32,194 nt of DNA. It comes from Aestuariivita sp. GTDB taxonomy: Bacteria > Pseudomonadota > Alphaproteobacteria > Rhodobacterales > Rhodobacteraceae. The stretch is from contig JAPORU010000138.1 of assembly GCA_026710045.1 (NCBI GenBank), positions 1 to 32,194 on the forward strand, written 5' to 3'. Shown here piece by piece: positions 24,283 to 32,194 of the stretch. Position numbers and translations under genes: made by a program. Below the pieces are notes generated by a model. That model worked only from the letters and a program-made list of their open reading frames with translations, ran no database searches and was not told the origin of the DNA. Each line of letters starts with the position of its first letter. Positions within the stretch are counted from its first letter, which is position 1.

Positions 24283-25920
24283 TTGATAAATATATTGTTC
24301 ATAATGTATGACCAGTTACGTTTCGACTATCTCAGTTGCGCCGGTCATCCTCATTTACATACGCCAAATTTTGATCGTGTTGCGGCTCTGGGCGTTCGTT
24401 TTTCGAATGCGTTTGTCCAGTCGCCGATTTGCGGCGCGAGCCGGATGAGTTTCTATACGGGCCGATATGTATCGTCACACGGAGCGTCCTGGAACGGCTT
24501 TCCATTGCGGGTTGGTGAACTCACATTGGGGGATCATCTGCGTCATGTGGGAATGGATTGCTGGCTCATCGGTAAGACGCATATGCAGGCCGACGCAGCA
24601 GGCATGGAACGTCTTGGACTCAGACCCGACAGCGAAATTGGTGCACGTCAAGCCGAATGCGGATTCGATGTATGGATCCGAGATGATGGGTTATGGGGCC
24701 AAGGCCCAGACGGATTTTACGATGAACGGCGTTCACCTTACAATGAGTATTTGAAATCCAACGGTTATACGTCGGAAAATCCGTGGGCACATAACGCGAA
24801 TGCGAGTGTTGACGCGGACGGGAATATTGCATCGGGTTGGATGCTCAGTAATGCCGGTAAACCTGCGAACATCCGAGAAGAGCACAGCGAAACGCCTTGG
24901 TTGACAAAGCGTGCGATAGATTTTGTCGATCACGTTGAGGAACCCTGGTGTGCTCACTTAAGTTATATCAAACCACATTGGCCCTATATCGTTCCGGCGC
25001 CCTATCATGATATGTTTAGTGTTGACGATGTTCTTGCACCGGTACGTCATGAGAAGGAACGAGAGGCACCGCACCCGATTTATGCCGCTTATATGGATGG
25101 TAAAATTGCATCTGCTTTTCAACGTGATGATGTGCGAAAGACGGTGATTCCCACATATATGGGTTTGATCAAGCAGTGCGATGATCAATTGGGTGTTTTG
25201 CTTGATCACTTGGAAGACAACGACAAGATGCAACGCACGCTGATTGTATTGACATCCGATCATGGAGATTACCTTGGCGATCACTGGTTGGGCGAAAAAG
25301 ATCTTTTTCACAACCAGTCTGTCAAGGTTCCCATGATAATTTATGATCCAAGACCTGAAGCCGACGTAACGCGTGGTACCGTTTGCGACGCTCTGGTGGA
25401 AGCGATTGATTTGGTGCCTACCTTTGTGGAGGTATCGGGTGGTAATGCCGTGCCTCACATTCTTGAAGGTCGCTCTCTTGTACCGTGGCTCTATGGTGAT
25501 TCTCCACACTGGCGAGATTACGCTATTTCAGAATTTGACTATTCGCCCACTCCACAGAGTGTCGAGCTTGGAGTTGATCCTATGGACTGTCGTTTGTTCA
25601 TGGTTTTTGATGGGCGATTCAAATTGATACATTCGGAAGGCGGCTTTCGACCTATGCTTTTTGATCTTAGTACCGACCCAAATGAGTTTTTTGATCTTGC
25701 CGAACGGCCGGAATATAAAGCCGTAATTGATCGGATGTACTCTCGACTTGGCGAATGGGGTCGACGTTGTTCGCAGCGGGTTACCAAGTCGGACGATGAC
25801 ATTCTAAATATGCGAGGGACGTCAACGCGAAAGGGTATCTTGCCATTCCTTGTTGATGGATCGGAGGTACCAGAAAATCTCACGGCTGCTTATCGAGGAC
25901 CCGCTATTAAGAAATTTTAG
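24283..25920 (+). CDS. Sulfatase / phosphonate monoester hydrolase-like enzyme
   Basis: About 545 aa, alkaline-phosphatase superfamily. The N-terminal strand INILFIMYDQLRFDYLSC supplies the first metal-binding Asp. The sulfatase signature is SPICGASRMSFYTGRY, with the Cys (residue 62 counted from TTG 24247) in the C-x-[PA]-x-R context that is converted to formylglycine. A second metal site is TSDHGDYLGDH near 336-346 in the same numbering. The substrate may be a sulfate ester or phosphonate/phosphate ester and cannot be told from sequence. The first ATG (24304) would cut into the essential first strand, so I place the start at TTG 24283; TTG 24247 or 24256 remain possible, none with a strong ribosome binding site. 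No anaerobic sulfatase-maturase gene is nearby. Confidence 0.88.
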   Translation: MINILFIMYDQLRFDYLSCAGHPHLHTPNFDRVAALGVRFSNAFVQSPICGASRMSFYTGRYVSSHGASWNGFPLRVGELTLGDHLRHVGMDCWLIGKTHMQADAAGMERLGLRPDSEIGARQAECGFDVWIRDDGLWGQGPDGFYDERRSPYNEYLKSNGYTSENPWAHNANASVDADGNIASGWMLSNAGKPANIREEHSETPWLTKRAIDFVDHVEEPWCAHLSYIKPHWPYIVPAPYHDMFSVDDVLAPVRHEKEREAPHPIYAAYMDGKIASAFQRDDVRKTVIPTYMGLIKQCDDQLGVLLDHLEDNDKMQRTLIVLTSDHGDYLGDHWLGEKDLFHNQSVKVPMIIYDPRPEADVTRGTVCDALVEAIDLVPTFVEVSGGNAVPHILEGRSLVPWLYGDSPHWRDYAISEFDYSPTPQSVELGVDPMDCRLFMVFDGRFKLIHSEGGFRPMLFDLSTDPNEFFDLAERPEYKAVIDRMYSRLGEWGRRCSQRVTKSDDDILNMRGTSTRKGILPFLVDGSEVPENLTAAYRGPAIKKF

Positions 25921-26573
25921 AGGTGATGTTTTACACTGTTGATGGAATGGATGACAGATTATCTTAGATGATCTTTGAACCTTGAGTTTGTCTGGTTAGT
26001 TGGTTTAAAATTGGTGCTCAGCGAGTTTTATGGTTGAGCGGCTTGGGCGGTAAGGGCATTTGCAGTAGGACTGCTTGGATGGTACGGCGAAAATCCTATC
26101 AAATTTGGGGGCCTGTCTTCTTTCGAGCGTGCATAACATATAGCTGAATTAGCGGGTGGTACCGATTCATTAATGACGTAAGCTAAAACAAATGATCTTC
26201 AACGAAGATTGGAGCTTTGCAATCACTTAATCACTTTGGGTGTGCCTACGGAAGGTTTGAAAGCTGCCGCAATGGAACGTCCGGCAGATGGACATGGATG
26301 CGACCGCCTGACATACATCGTAATGGGAAGCGAAAGAACTTCGTGCGATAAAGTCGTTATGACAAAATCTCGCATTGAGAAACGTATAGCAGACGGAATA
26401 GTCTTTGTATTTAATATTGTCATTTTGGTTTACGCGGCGTTAGGTCCAGTGTCTGAATTTGTTTGGTGGTTCATTGAGGTAGCGACCGCAGGGTTTGACG
26501 ATTCGTCGCGTTGTGACCAACGGCTGATCTTTCGGGAACACTGATTTGCTTGATTTTTGAGAGCACGGTAGAC
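25921..26573. other. Gap between sulfatase gene and lysA
   Basis: No gene is confidently supported. A 111-codon frame (26209-26544, TTG start) has one hydrophobic segment (IVFVFNIVILVYAALGPVSE) but no ribosome binding site or recognisable family. The region must contain the lysA promoter now that lysA is separated from argH; no clear -35/-10 pair was found. Confidence 0.4.
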
Positions 26574-27839
26574 ATGGATCATTTTATTTATAAGGATGGT
26601 GAACTTTGCGCTGAGAGTATCACCGTCCGTGACATTGCGAGAGAGGTCGGAACACCTTTTTATCTCTATTCGACGGCAACACTTCTTCGGCACTATCGAC
26701 TTATGGACGAGGCGCTCGCAGGAACGCGTCATTTAATTTGTTATTCTGTAAAGGCTGCGTCGAATCAAGCTATTCTGATGACTCTTGCGGCGGAAGGTGC
26801 TGGTATGGACGTTGTATCCGTCGGCGAGTATTTGCGCGCCGTCACCGCTGGTGTATCACCTCAGAAAATCGTTTTCTCGGGTGTCGGTAAGATGATTGAG
26901 GAAATGCGACTGGTGCTCTCTGGCGGTATTCGGCAGTTCAATGTGGAGTCGGAATCCGAATTGGACGATTTGTCGGCTTTGGCAGTTGACATGAAAACGG
27001 TTGTTCCGATTTCGATACGGGTGAATCCGGATGTGGATGCATTGACACATGCCAAGATTTCCACGGGAAAGTCGGAAAATAAATTTGGTGTTCCGATTTC
27101 ACGGGTACGACAGGTTTATGCCTATGCCGCGACATTGCCAAGTCTCAAAGTGGTTGGCATTGATGTTCACATCGGAAGCCAACTTACAAACCTTGAGCCC
27201 TTTGCCTTGGCGTATCGGAAGATCGCTGAATTGGTCAAGGCTCTCCGGGAGGATGGTCATGATATTTCACGACTTGATTTAGGGGGCGGTCTGGGAATTC
27301 CTTATTCCCGTTCAAATGAAGTTCCGCCTCTTCCCATGGAGTATGGCGCCCTGATCAAACGGGAGGTCGGTCATCTGGGCTGTGAGATCGAAATCGAACC
27401 GGGCCGCGTGATTGTCGGGAATGCGGCTCTTCTGGTCTCGCGAGTCATCTCTATCAAGTCCGGAGAATCCCGGCAGTTCTTGATTTTGGACGCGGCGATG
27501 AATGATCTTGTTCGTCCGGCTATGTACGATTCATGGCATGATATCATTTCTGTCGTGGAGCCGAGTGCTGACAGTCAGGAAACCGTATATGATGTTGTGG
27601 GGCCGGTGTGCGAGACGGGTGATACCTTTGCTCGTCATAGATGGCTTCCATATCTCAAACCCGATGACTTGGTGGCGTTTCGCGGAGCTGGGGCCTATGG
27701 CGCCGTTATGGCAAGCGAGTATAATTCCCGAAGATTAATTCCCGAAGTCTTGGTGAAAGATGATCAATTTGCGGTTATTCGTCCAAGACCAACCTATGAC
27801 GAGATGATTAATCGTGATACACTTCCGTCGTGGCTTTAG
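26574..27839 (+). CDS. lysA: Diaminopimelate decarboxylase
   Basis: A 421-aa PLP enzyme that decarboxylates meso-diaminopimelate to L-lysine, the last step of lysine synthesis. It starts MDHFIYKDGELCAESITVRD; the PLP lysine is Lys60 in CYSVKAASNQ; HIGSQL, the glycine loop DLGGGLGIPY, EPGRVIVGNAALLVSRV and the cysteine motif CETGDTF follow in the usual order. ATG 26574 is preferred over a start eight codons upstream because alphaproteobacterial LysA begins MDHF.Y.dG. Usually it lies just behind argH and its lipoprotein; here the island separates them. Confidence 0.96.
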   Translation: MDHFIYKDGELCAESITVRDIAREVGTPFYLYSTATLLRHYRLMDEALAGTRHLICYSVKAASNQAILMTLAAEGAGMDVVSVGEYLRAVTAGVSPQKIVFSGVGKMIEEMRLVLSGGIRQFNVESESELDDLSALAVDMKTVVPISIRVNPDVDALTHAKISTGKSENKFGVPISRVRQVYAYAATLPSLKVVGIDVHIGSQLTNLEPFALAYRKIAELVKALREDGHDISRLDLGGGLGIPYSRSNEVPPLPMEYGALIKREVGHLGCEIEIEPGRVIVGNAALLVSRVISIKSGESRQFLILDAAMNDLVRPAMYDSWHDIISVVEPSADSQETVYDVVGPVCETGDTFARHRWLPYLKPDDLVAFRGAGAYGAVMASEYNSRRLIPEVLVKDDQFAVIRPRPTYDEMINRDTLPSWL

Positions 27840-27893
27840 AGTTGAGCGGCGCATGGTGTATAATGTCAGTGATGCCTAGAATGTCTTGATAAG

Positions 27894-30461
27894 ATGGTAC
27901 CGATTCGAAATCTAAACGATCGACGCGTGATGAAACGCGTCTCTCGATCATTGGTGTTGACCTATTTGGGTTTGGTTGCAGAACGATTCCTGCAGGCGTT
28001 TTGGCCGATGTTTTCGACGATTTTCGTTATTCTGGCGGCTCTAATGTTCGGATGGCAGGGTGCGGTACCGGCCAATGTTGTCTGGTTGTCGGCGGTTGTA
28101 TCGATTCTTCTGCTTATGCTCACGTTTGGAGTCGGACTTCGAAAGATTCGTTGGCCGACCCGAATGCAGGCACTTGTGAGAGTGGATGAGCTTTGTCCTG
28201 ATAGGCCAATACAGGCTTTAATGGACACACAAATTCTTGGAATTGACGATCCTGAGTCTGCGGCGGTTTGGCGTGCACATCAGGAGCGAATGAAGGCGAA
28301 GATGGCAGATATCAAACCTGTGTGCCCTGATCTTCGATTGTCCTCTCGTGATCCGTATGCCTTGCGTTATGTGGCACTTGTGGCGATGGCCAGTGCATTG
28401 ATCTTTGGGTCAATCTGGCGCATTGGCACGGTTACGGAATTAACCCCTGGTCAGGCGTTTGCCCGTACCGGACCGACATGGGAGGGATGGGTTGAGCCAC
28501 CGCGATACACGGGATTTCCAACGATCTATCTGAATGACTTTGTGGAAGAGACGTTACGTGTTCCGCAGGGCACGGGCATCACATTGAGGCTTTACGATGA
28601 TGTCGGCGTGCTCCACGTCAACGAATCACTTTCGGATCGTATGTCGAATGTTTCACAGGTTTCCGGATCGGCTCATCAGTTCAACGTGACTCAATCGGGT
28701 GAATTGAGCATCGAGGGACCGGGTGGTCAGAGTTGGACGATTGAAATGATCAAGGACGCACCACCTCGTGTTGAGGTGGCAGGTCCGGTGACCACTGGTA
28801 CTTTTGGGGAAATGAAGCTGCCATTCCGGGCATGGGACGACTATGGTGTGGAAAGGGGTGAGGTCATCATATCATTGGATCTGGAGTCTGTTCCACGTTT
28901 ACATGGTCTTCGTGTCGCTCCGGAGCCAAGAGAGCCCATTGCTTTGTCGTTACCGATGCCGATCACAGGTGATCGATCTGATTTTCAAGAGGAATTCGCC
29001 GAAGACTTCTCCCAGCATCCTTGGGCCAATCTGCCAGTTGAAGTCAGTCTCTCTGTGACGGATGTCTTGGACAATAAATCCAGTGATGCACGTCATGACA
29101 TGTATCTCGTGGCCCGTCGTTTCTTCGATCCATTGGCCGCGTCGATTGCGGAGCAACGCCGTGACCTGCTTTGGTCACGTGATAACGCTCATCGTGTTGC
29201 GCAGGTCTTGAGAGCGTTATCCTATCGGCCAGAGGATGTGTTCGACAGCGAAACATTGTACTTGCGTCTTCGCGTGACTTTGCGACGACTCGAAGTTCAT
29301 ACGGAGCTTGGATTGCGTCGTGATGTGCAGGAGGAGATTGCGGCTTCGCTCTGGGATATCGCTGTGCACATCGAGGAGGGTGATCTCAGTGATGTACTTG
29401 AGCGTATGCGACAGATACAGGAACGACTGAGTGAAGCCATTCGCAATGGCGCTTCTGATCAGGAGATCGCCGACTTAATGCAGGAATTACGTCAGGCGAC
29501 GCAGGATTATTTGCGCCAGTTGTCACGTCAAGCTCTTCAAAATCAGAATGGAACTTCAAACGAATTTGGTCGTGCGCCCTCAGATTCTTCCATGTTTATA
29601 ACGGACTCGGATCTTGAGCGTATGATGGATCGGATTCAGGAGTTGATGCAACAGGGTCGCATGGCGGAAGCGCAACAAGCCCTCCAAGAGTTTCAGAAAA
29701 TGATGGAGAATATGAGGATTGCGCAGGGTCAGGGTACAAATGGGTCGTCGCCCGGTCAGCAAGTGATGGAGGGGTTGGCTGAGACATTGCGCCAGCAGCA
29801 GGAATTGTCCGACCAAGCCTTTCGCGATTTGCAGAGGCAATTCGATTCAGGTTCAGGTGCAGAAAGACGACAGGAAGGCCAAGGATCACGTGATGGTGAC
29901 GCATCTGATGAATTGCGTCACGGATCACAAGGATCGGGGCAAGATGGCGGTCCGAATGGACGTTCGGGTCTCGAACAAGATCTCGCCAATCGTCAAAATA
30001 TGCTTCGTAATCGGCTGCAGCAGCATGAGATGGATATGCCAGGTACCGGAACGACTGAAAGTCAAGACGTGCAAGATGCTATAGATCGAGCCGGTCGCGC
30101 GATGGAAGGAGCGGAAGAGGCTCTGAGGTCTGATGAACTTGCGGAGGCGATTGACCAGCAGTCCGAAGCAATGGAAGCTTTGCGGGAAGCGATGCGTTCG
30201 CTCAATCAAATGCTGGCCAATCAGCAAGGTCAATCTGGTCAGGGAACAGAGGGGGCGGACTTATGGGCTCCGAATCGTGATCCTTTGGGGCGTAATGCCG
30301 GTTCAACCGCAAGTATTGGTACGGACGACACTTTGTTGCAGAACGAGGAGGTTGATCGCAGATCGTATGAGCTGCTTAATGAAATCAGGAGACGGTCAGG
30401 TGAAGGTGAGCGCCCAGAAATGGAAAGGGATTATCTAAAGCGATTGCTTGAGAAATTCTAA
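27894..30461 (+). CDS. DUF4175 / TIGR02302 family membrane protein
   Basis: An 855-aa protein typical in length and order for the alphaproteobacterial TIGR02302/DUF4175 family. Three membrane helices lie near the N-terminus (about residues 22-45, 55-75 and 158-178), followed by a large periplasmic beta-rich part (WEGWVEPPRYTG, DDYGVERGEV) and a long Gln/Glu/Met-rich coiled region from about 480 to 780 (repeated MQ/QQ/EAMR elements). The end REYLKRLL-like EMERDYLKRLLEKF is the family tail. Function unknown; thought to act in the envelope. It follows lysA by 54 bases, as in related genomes. Confidence 0.92.
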   Translation: MVPIRNLNDRRVMKRVSRSLVLTYLGLVAERFLQAFWPMFSTIFVILAALMFGWQGAVPANVVWLSAVVSILLLMLTFGVGLRKIRWPTRMQALVRVDELCPDRPIQALMDTQILGIDDPESAAVWRAHQERMKAKMADIKPVCPDLRLSSRDPYALRYVALVAMASALIFGSIWRIGTVTELTPGQAFARTGPTWEGWVEPPRYTGFPTIYLNDFVEETLRVPQGTGITLRLYDDVGVLHVNESLSDRMSNVSQVSGSAHQFNVTQSGELSIEGPGGQSWTIEMIKDAPPRVEVAGPVTTGTFGEMKLPFRAWDDYGVERGEVIISLDLESVPRLHGLRVAPEPREPIALSLPMPITGDRSDFQEEFAEDFSQHPWANLPVEVSLSVTDVLDNKSSDARHDMYLVARRFFDPLAASIAEQRRDLLWSRDNAHRVAQVLRALSYRPEDVFDSETLYLRLRVTLRRLEVHTELGLRRDVQEEIAASLWDIAVHIEEGDLSDVLERMRQIQERLSEAIRNGASDQEIADLMQELRQATQDYLRQLSRQALQNQNGTSNEFGRAPSDSSMFITDSDLERMMDRIQELMQQGRMAEAQQALQEFQKMMENMRIAQGQGTNGSSPGQQVMEGLAETLRQQQELSDQAFRDLQRQFDSGSGAERRQEGQGSRDGDASDELRHGSQGSGQDGGPNGRSGLEQDLANRQNMLRNRLQQHEMDMPGTGTTESQDVQDAIDRAGRAMEGAEEALRSDELAEAIDQQSEAMEALREAMRSLNQMLANQQGQSGQGTEGADLWAPNRDPLGRNAGSTASIGTDDTLLQNEEVDRRSYELLNEIRRRSGEGERPEMERDYLKRLLEKF

Positions 30462-30502
30462 AGATGTCCTTGATACCGCCGGCGCTCATATAGATGGTTG
30501 AC

Positions 30503-30961
30503 TTAGCCGGCCTGCGTGTCGTTCCGGATCAAGAGTGTTTCTATGATCAACACAAGGTAATCTATGGCCGGTGTAAGCGCTGGAATCATTTCCGAGATGT
30601 GTTGATGATGTTGGTAAATTTGCAATACAGCGATGCATAGTATGAATGTGCCGGCAAAACCCGCAATAAAGCCGCTACCTTGAAATTTGCCGAGACTTCG
30701 ATGCTCTGGCGTCGTAATCTGCGGTGTTTGATTTTTTGGATTCGTCTGGTGTTTTGAGCGTACATCTGTGTCTTGCAGGGTTTCAAGATGAGACTGATCG
30801 GATTGAGTGGTGTTTGTGCCCGTGCCCCGTTCGTTTTCTCGTTGTTGAATTTCGATTGTGGCCTCTGACTTTAGAATTTTGATAACATCGGGTGACAAAG
30901 AGTGTCGCGACATTGTTTCAGGGTGTCGATACTTTTCACGCTGGGTTGGTTGCTCGGGCAT
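30503..30961 (-). CDS. Small membrane protein resembling the tail of alphaproteobacterial zinc-ribbon proteins
   Basis: A 152-aa protein with a hydrophilic N-terminal two thirds (Gln/Thr/Glu-rich, no cysteines) and one transmembrane helix, SGFIAGFAGTFILCIAVLQI, at about residues 95-115. After it comes HISEMIPALTPAIDYLVLII, which resembles the C-terminal 'i...vPal.paL..Yv..v..' of MJ0042-type zinc-ribbon membrane proteins encoded in many Alphaproteobacteria. The zinc ribbon itself is missing, either lost or replaced. It is convergent with the DUF4175 gene (41-base gap). The start has no strong ribosome binding site; Met17 is an alternative. Confidence 0.6.
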   Translation of the reverse strand: MPEQPTQREKYRHPETMSRHSLSPDVIKILKSEATIEIQQRENERGTGTNTTQSDQSHLETLQDTDVRSKHQTNPKNQTPQITTPEHRSLGKFQGSGFIAGFAGTFILCIAVLQIYQHHQHISEMIPALTPAIDYLVLIIETLLIRNDTQAG

Positions 30962-31351
30962 GTCAGTTGTAACGTAAGGATGTGGCTGAGTTCTCGATAC
31001 TGAGATGTATTGTACTTCATCGGCGATTGGGCAGTCGCTACGGATCTGGTAGGGCCATTGAAACGCTCCTCATCGCTCCATTCCTAGGCAATGAGGGGTG
31101 GTTTAATCCGAAGGCTTCACGTGACTTTTGGTGTGACAGTAAATTTCATATCTCTGATCTTCAATGAGTTTTATGGAACTCAACGGGTCAAAATTGGTCA
31201 AAATGTAGGCGACAGCGTTGTTCTAAAGGCCTGAGTGGCCAGCGATTTTTTCAGTAGAAATACTTTTGGCACGTGATGACTCTCATTACACGCTGCAGCG
31301 GGTGTTTTTGATAGAAGTCCTTTGGTTGAGTGTCAAAAATTACAGTTGGAC

Positions 31352-31378
31352 ACATCTTTTCACAAAGATGTTATTTTT
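31352..31378 (+). terminator. Perfect 8-bp hairpin followed by a T-rich run
   Basis: ACATCTTT-TCAC-AAAGATGT forms a perfect eight-pair stem with a four-base loop, followed by TATTTTT. The stem is AT-rich, so termination would be weak. It overlaps the conserved repeat, and the left arm is not conserved in copy A, so hairpin formation may be specific to this copy. Confidence 0.35.
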
Positions 31379-31409
31379 ATGTTGATTTATATGTGCGGAC
31401 GGGGTACCG
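31357..31409 (+). repeat. Conserved upstream element, copy B
   Basis: Reads TTTTCACAAAGATGTTATTT then TTATGTTGA, followed by ATGTG and GGGGTA, and aligns with the minus-strand copy at 23604-23656. It lies about 270-320 bases upstream of the 131-aa secreted protein gene. A weaker match (GTGAGT..GCAAG) continues some 20-25 bases further in both copies, so the homologous stretch may be longer. Confidence 0.6.
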
Positions 31410-31676
31410 GTCGAAAGCATAAGTTGTGAGTTCGCAAGGTGCCCCACTTCACAGCAGTCACCCGACGGATCACATGTTGCATAGGCACGTGGTCCGGCAT
31501 TGAGCATGAGGAATGGATGATTTGGTCGATCTGTAAGGGGTCTTTTGCACCCGTTTTGATGATTCCGGTTGAGGATCTCTGTACGGAGCAGTTCATGGTT
31601 TAGAATTGGAAAAGCCCAGTTCTGTGGGGTTACAGAATGGCATATAGGCCAAATACAATCCTAAAAGGAGCAGAAA

Positions 31677-32072
31677 ATGAAGAGATTGTCCATTTTGTTT
31701 GTCCTTATTTTTGGAACGACGGCTACGATGAGCCAAGCGGGTCCCGTTGGCGTGTGTACGTTTGGTCCGGTCACATTTGGATACTTTGATCTTGGATCCT
31801 GGGAGAACGCAGACGGAACGGTGGTCGTTGAGGAGCCGGACGTCGGGACTGGAAATTGGATAGCGGATTTACCCTCTCTCGACGATGAGCTTCATGGCCT
31901 TCAAAGAAGCTGTTATGATACAGCGGAGGTCTTGATCCGGCGCGTGTCGGAGACCTTTCCGGGAACGTTGACGAACGCCGAAATCATCTATGATGACCAG
32001 GCTCAGGCATGTAAGGCCCGTTTTGGAGAGATCTATGACATCTATACTGGGATTTTCTGTTCGGGGAATTGA
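31677..32072 (+). CDS. Small secreted protein of unknown function
   Basis: A 131-aa protein with a clear signal peptide (MKRLSILFVLIFGTTATMSQ, cleavage near SQA at about residue 22). The mature part has four cysteines (CTF near 27, CYD near 79, CKA near 112, CSG near 128), which could form two disulfides in the periplasm. No family was recognised. AAGGAG precedes the ATG by about seven bases, a strong site. Upstream lies the repeat element shared with the Calx-beta gene, also secreted. Confidence 0.75.
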   Translation: MKRLSILFVLIFGTTATMSQAGPVGVCTFGPVTFGYFDLGSWENADGTVVVEEPDVGTGNWIADLPSLDDELHGLQRSCYDTAEVLIRRVSETFPGTLTNAEIIYDDQAQACKARFGEIYDIYTGIFCSGN

Positions 32073-32194
32073 GGGATAATTTTAAGGGGAATTATATACA
32101 GTAGTTGACAGCATTGTGGAATCTGGAATCATTTGATTTTCCACCTGTGAATATCTTTGAACGTCCGGGAGTGTTGTGCGGAGAGCCGCCGGGA
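32073..32194. other. Right edge of window
   Basis: No gene. TTGACA at 32104-32109 looks like a -35 element, but the bases 17 downstream (ATCATT) are a poor -10; any gene it serves lies outside the window. Confidence 0.3.

Larger units (their letters stand above)
30962..31676. other. Intergenic region with no supported gene
   Basis: About 715 bases with only short overlapping frames. It contains the hairpin at 31352-31371 and repeat copy B, and the leader of the 131-aa secreted protein gene, whose ribosome binding site AAGGAG stands at about 31664-31669. A minus-strand frame (31387-31596) has no recognisable product. Confidence 0.5.

Noticed and set aside
26209-26544. 111-codon frame upstream of lysA
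   Set aside because: TTG start without ribosome binding site, no family and unlike neighbouring coding sequence.

Overview
The window reads as an alphaproteobacterial chromosome segment of moderate GC. The main clue is the order argH – small lipoprotein gene – lysA – large membrane protein of the DUF4175/TIGR02302 family, an arrangement typical of Alphaproteobacteria. Here that block is split: about 19 kb of accessory DNA lies between the argH/lipoprotein/DUF2834 side (5777-7903) and the lysA/DUF4175 side (26574-30461).

Layout. 1-2690 is a decayed accessory zone: an IS110-like transposase remnant, an AbiEii-type nucleotidyltransferase toxin gene with an overlapping partner gene, and a broken unknown gene. 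2691-3287 is tag (3-methyladenine glycosylase I). 3491-5319 (minus) is an overlapping pair, a sorbosone/glucose-dehydrogenase-type beta-propeller and a di-haem cytochrome c, probably a periplasmic oxidation module. 5777-7903 holds argH, a lipoprotein and a DUF2834 membrane protein.

8394-21202 is the centrepiece: nine tightly packed same-strand genes. The first four are dndC, dndD, dndE and dndA, which encode DNA backbone phosphorothioation. They are followed by a 992-aa protein with RNA-polymerase-alpha-CTD-like repeats, a sigma-70 region-4 module and C-terminal winged-helix-like segments; a fused phospholipase-D nuclease/SF2 helicase; a 63-aa protein; a second DndD-like SMC/Rad50-type ATPase; and a 150-aa dnd-associated protein. 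There is no dndB and no dndFGH (dptFGH). The layout matches the published DndCDEA-PbeABCD type of phosphorothioate defence rather than the classical restriction type. The least explained parts are the transcription-factor-like protein and the 63-aa gene.

21203-24282 is an insertion-sequence graveyard: an IS4/Tn5-like transposase broken by several frameshifts, a Calx-beta secreted protein gene abutting it, and an IS630 C-terminal fragment. 24283-25920 is a sulfatase-superfamily gene. After lysA and the DUF4175 gene come a small minus-strand membrane protein gene and a short secreted protein gene. A conserved segment of about 50 bp lies upstream of both secreted-protein genes (Calx-beta and 131-aa) in the same relative orientation. 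No tRNA, rRNA or CRISPR array was seen.
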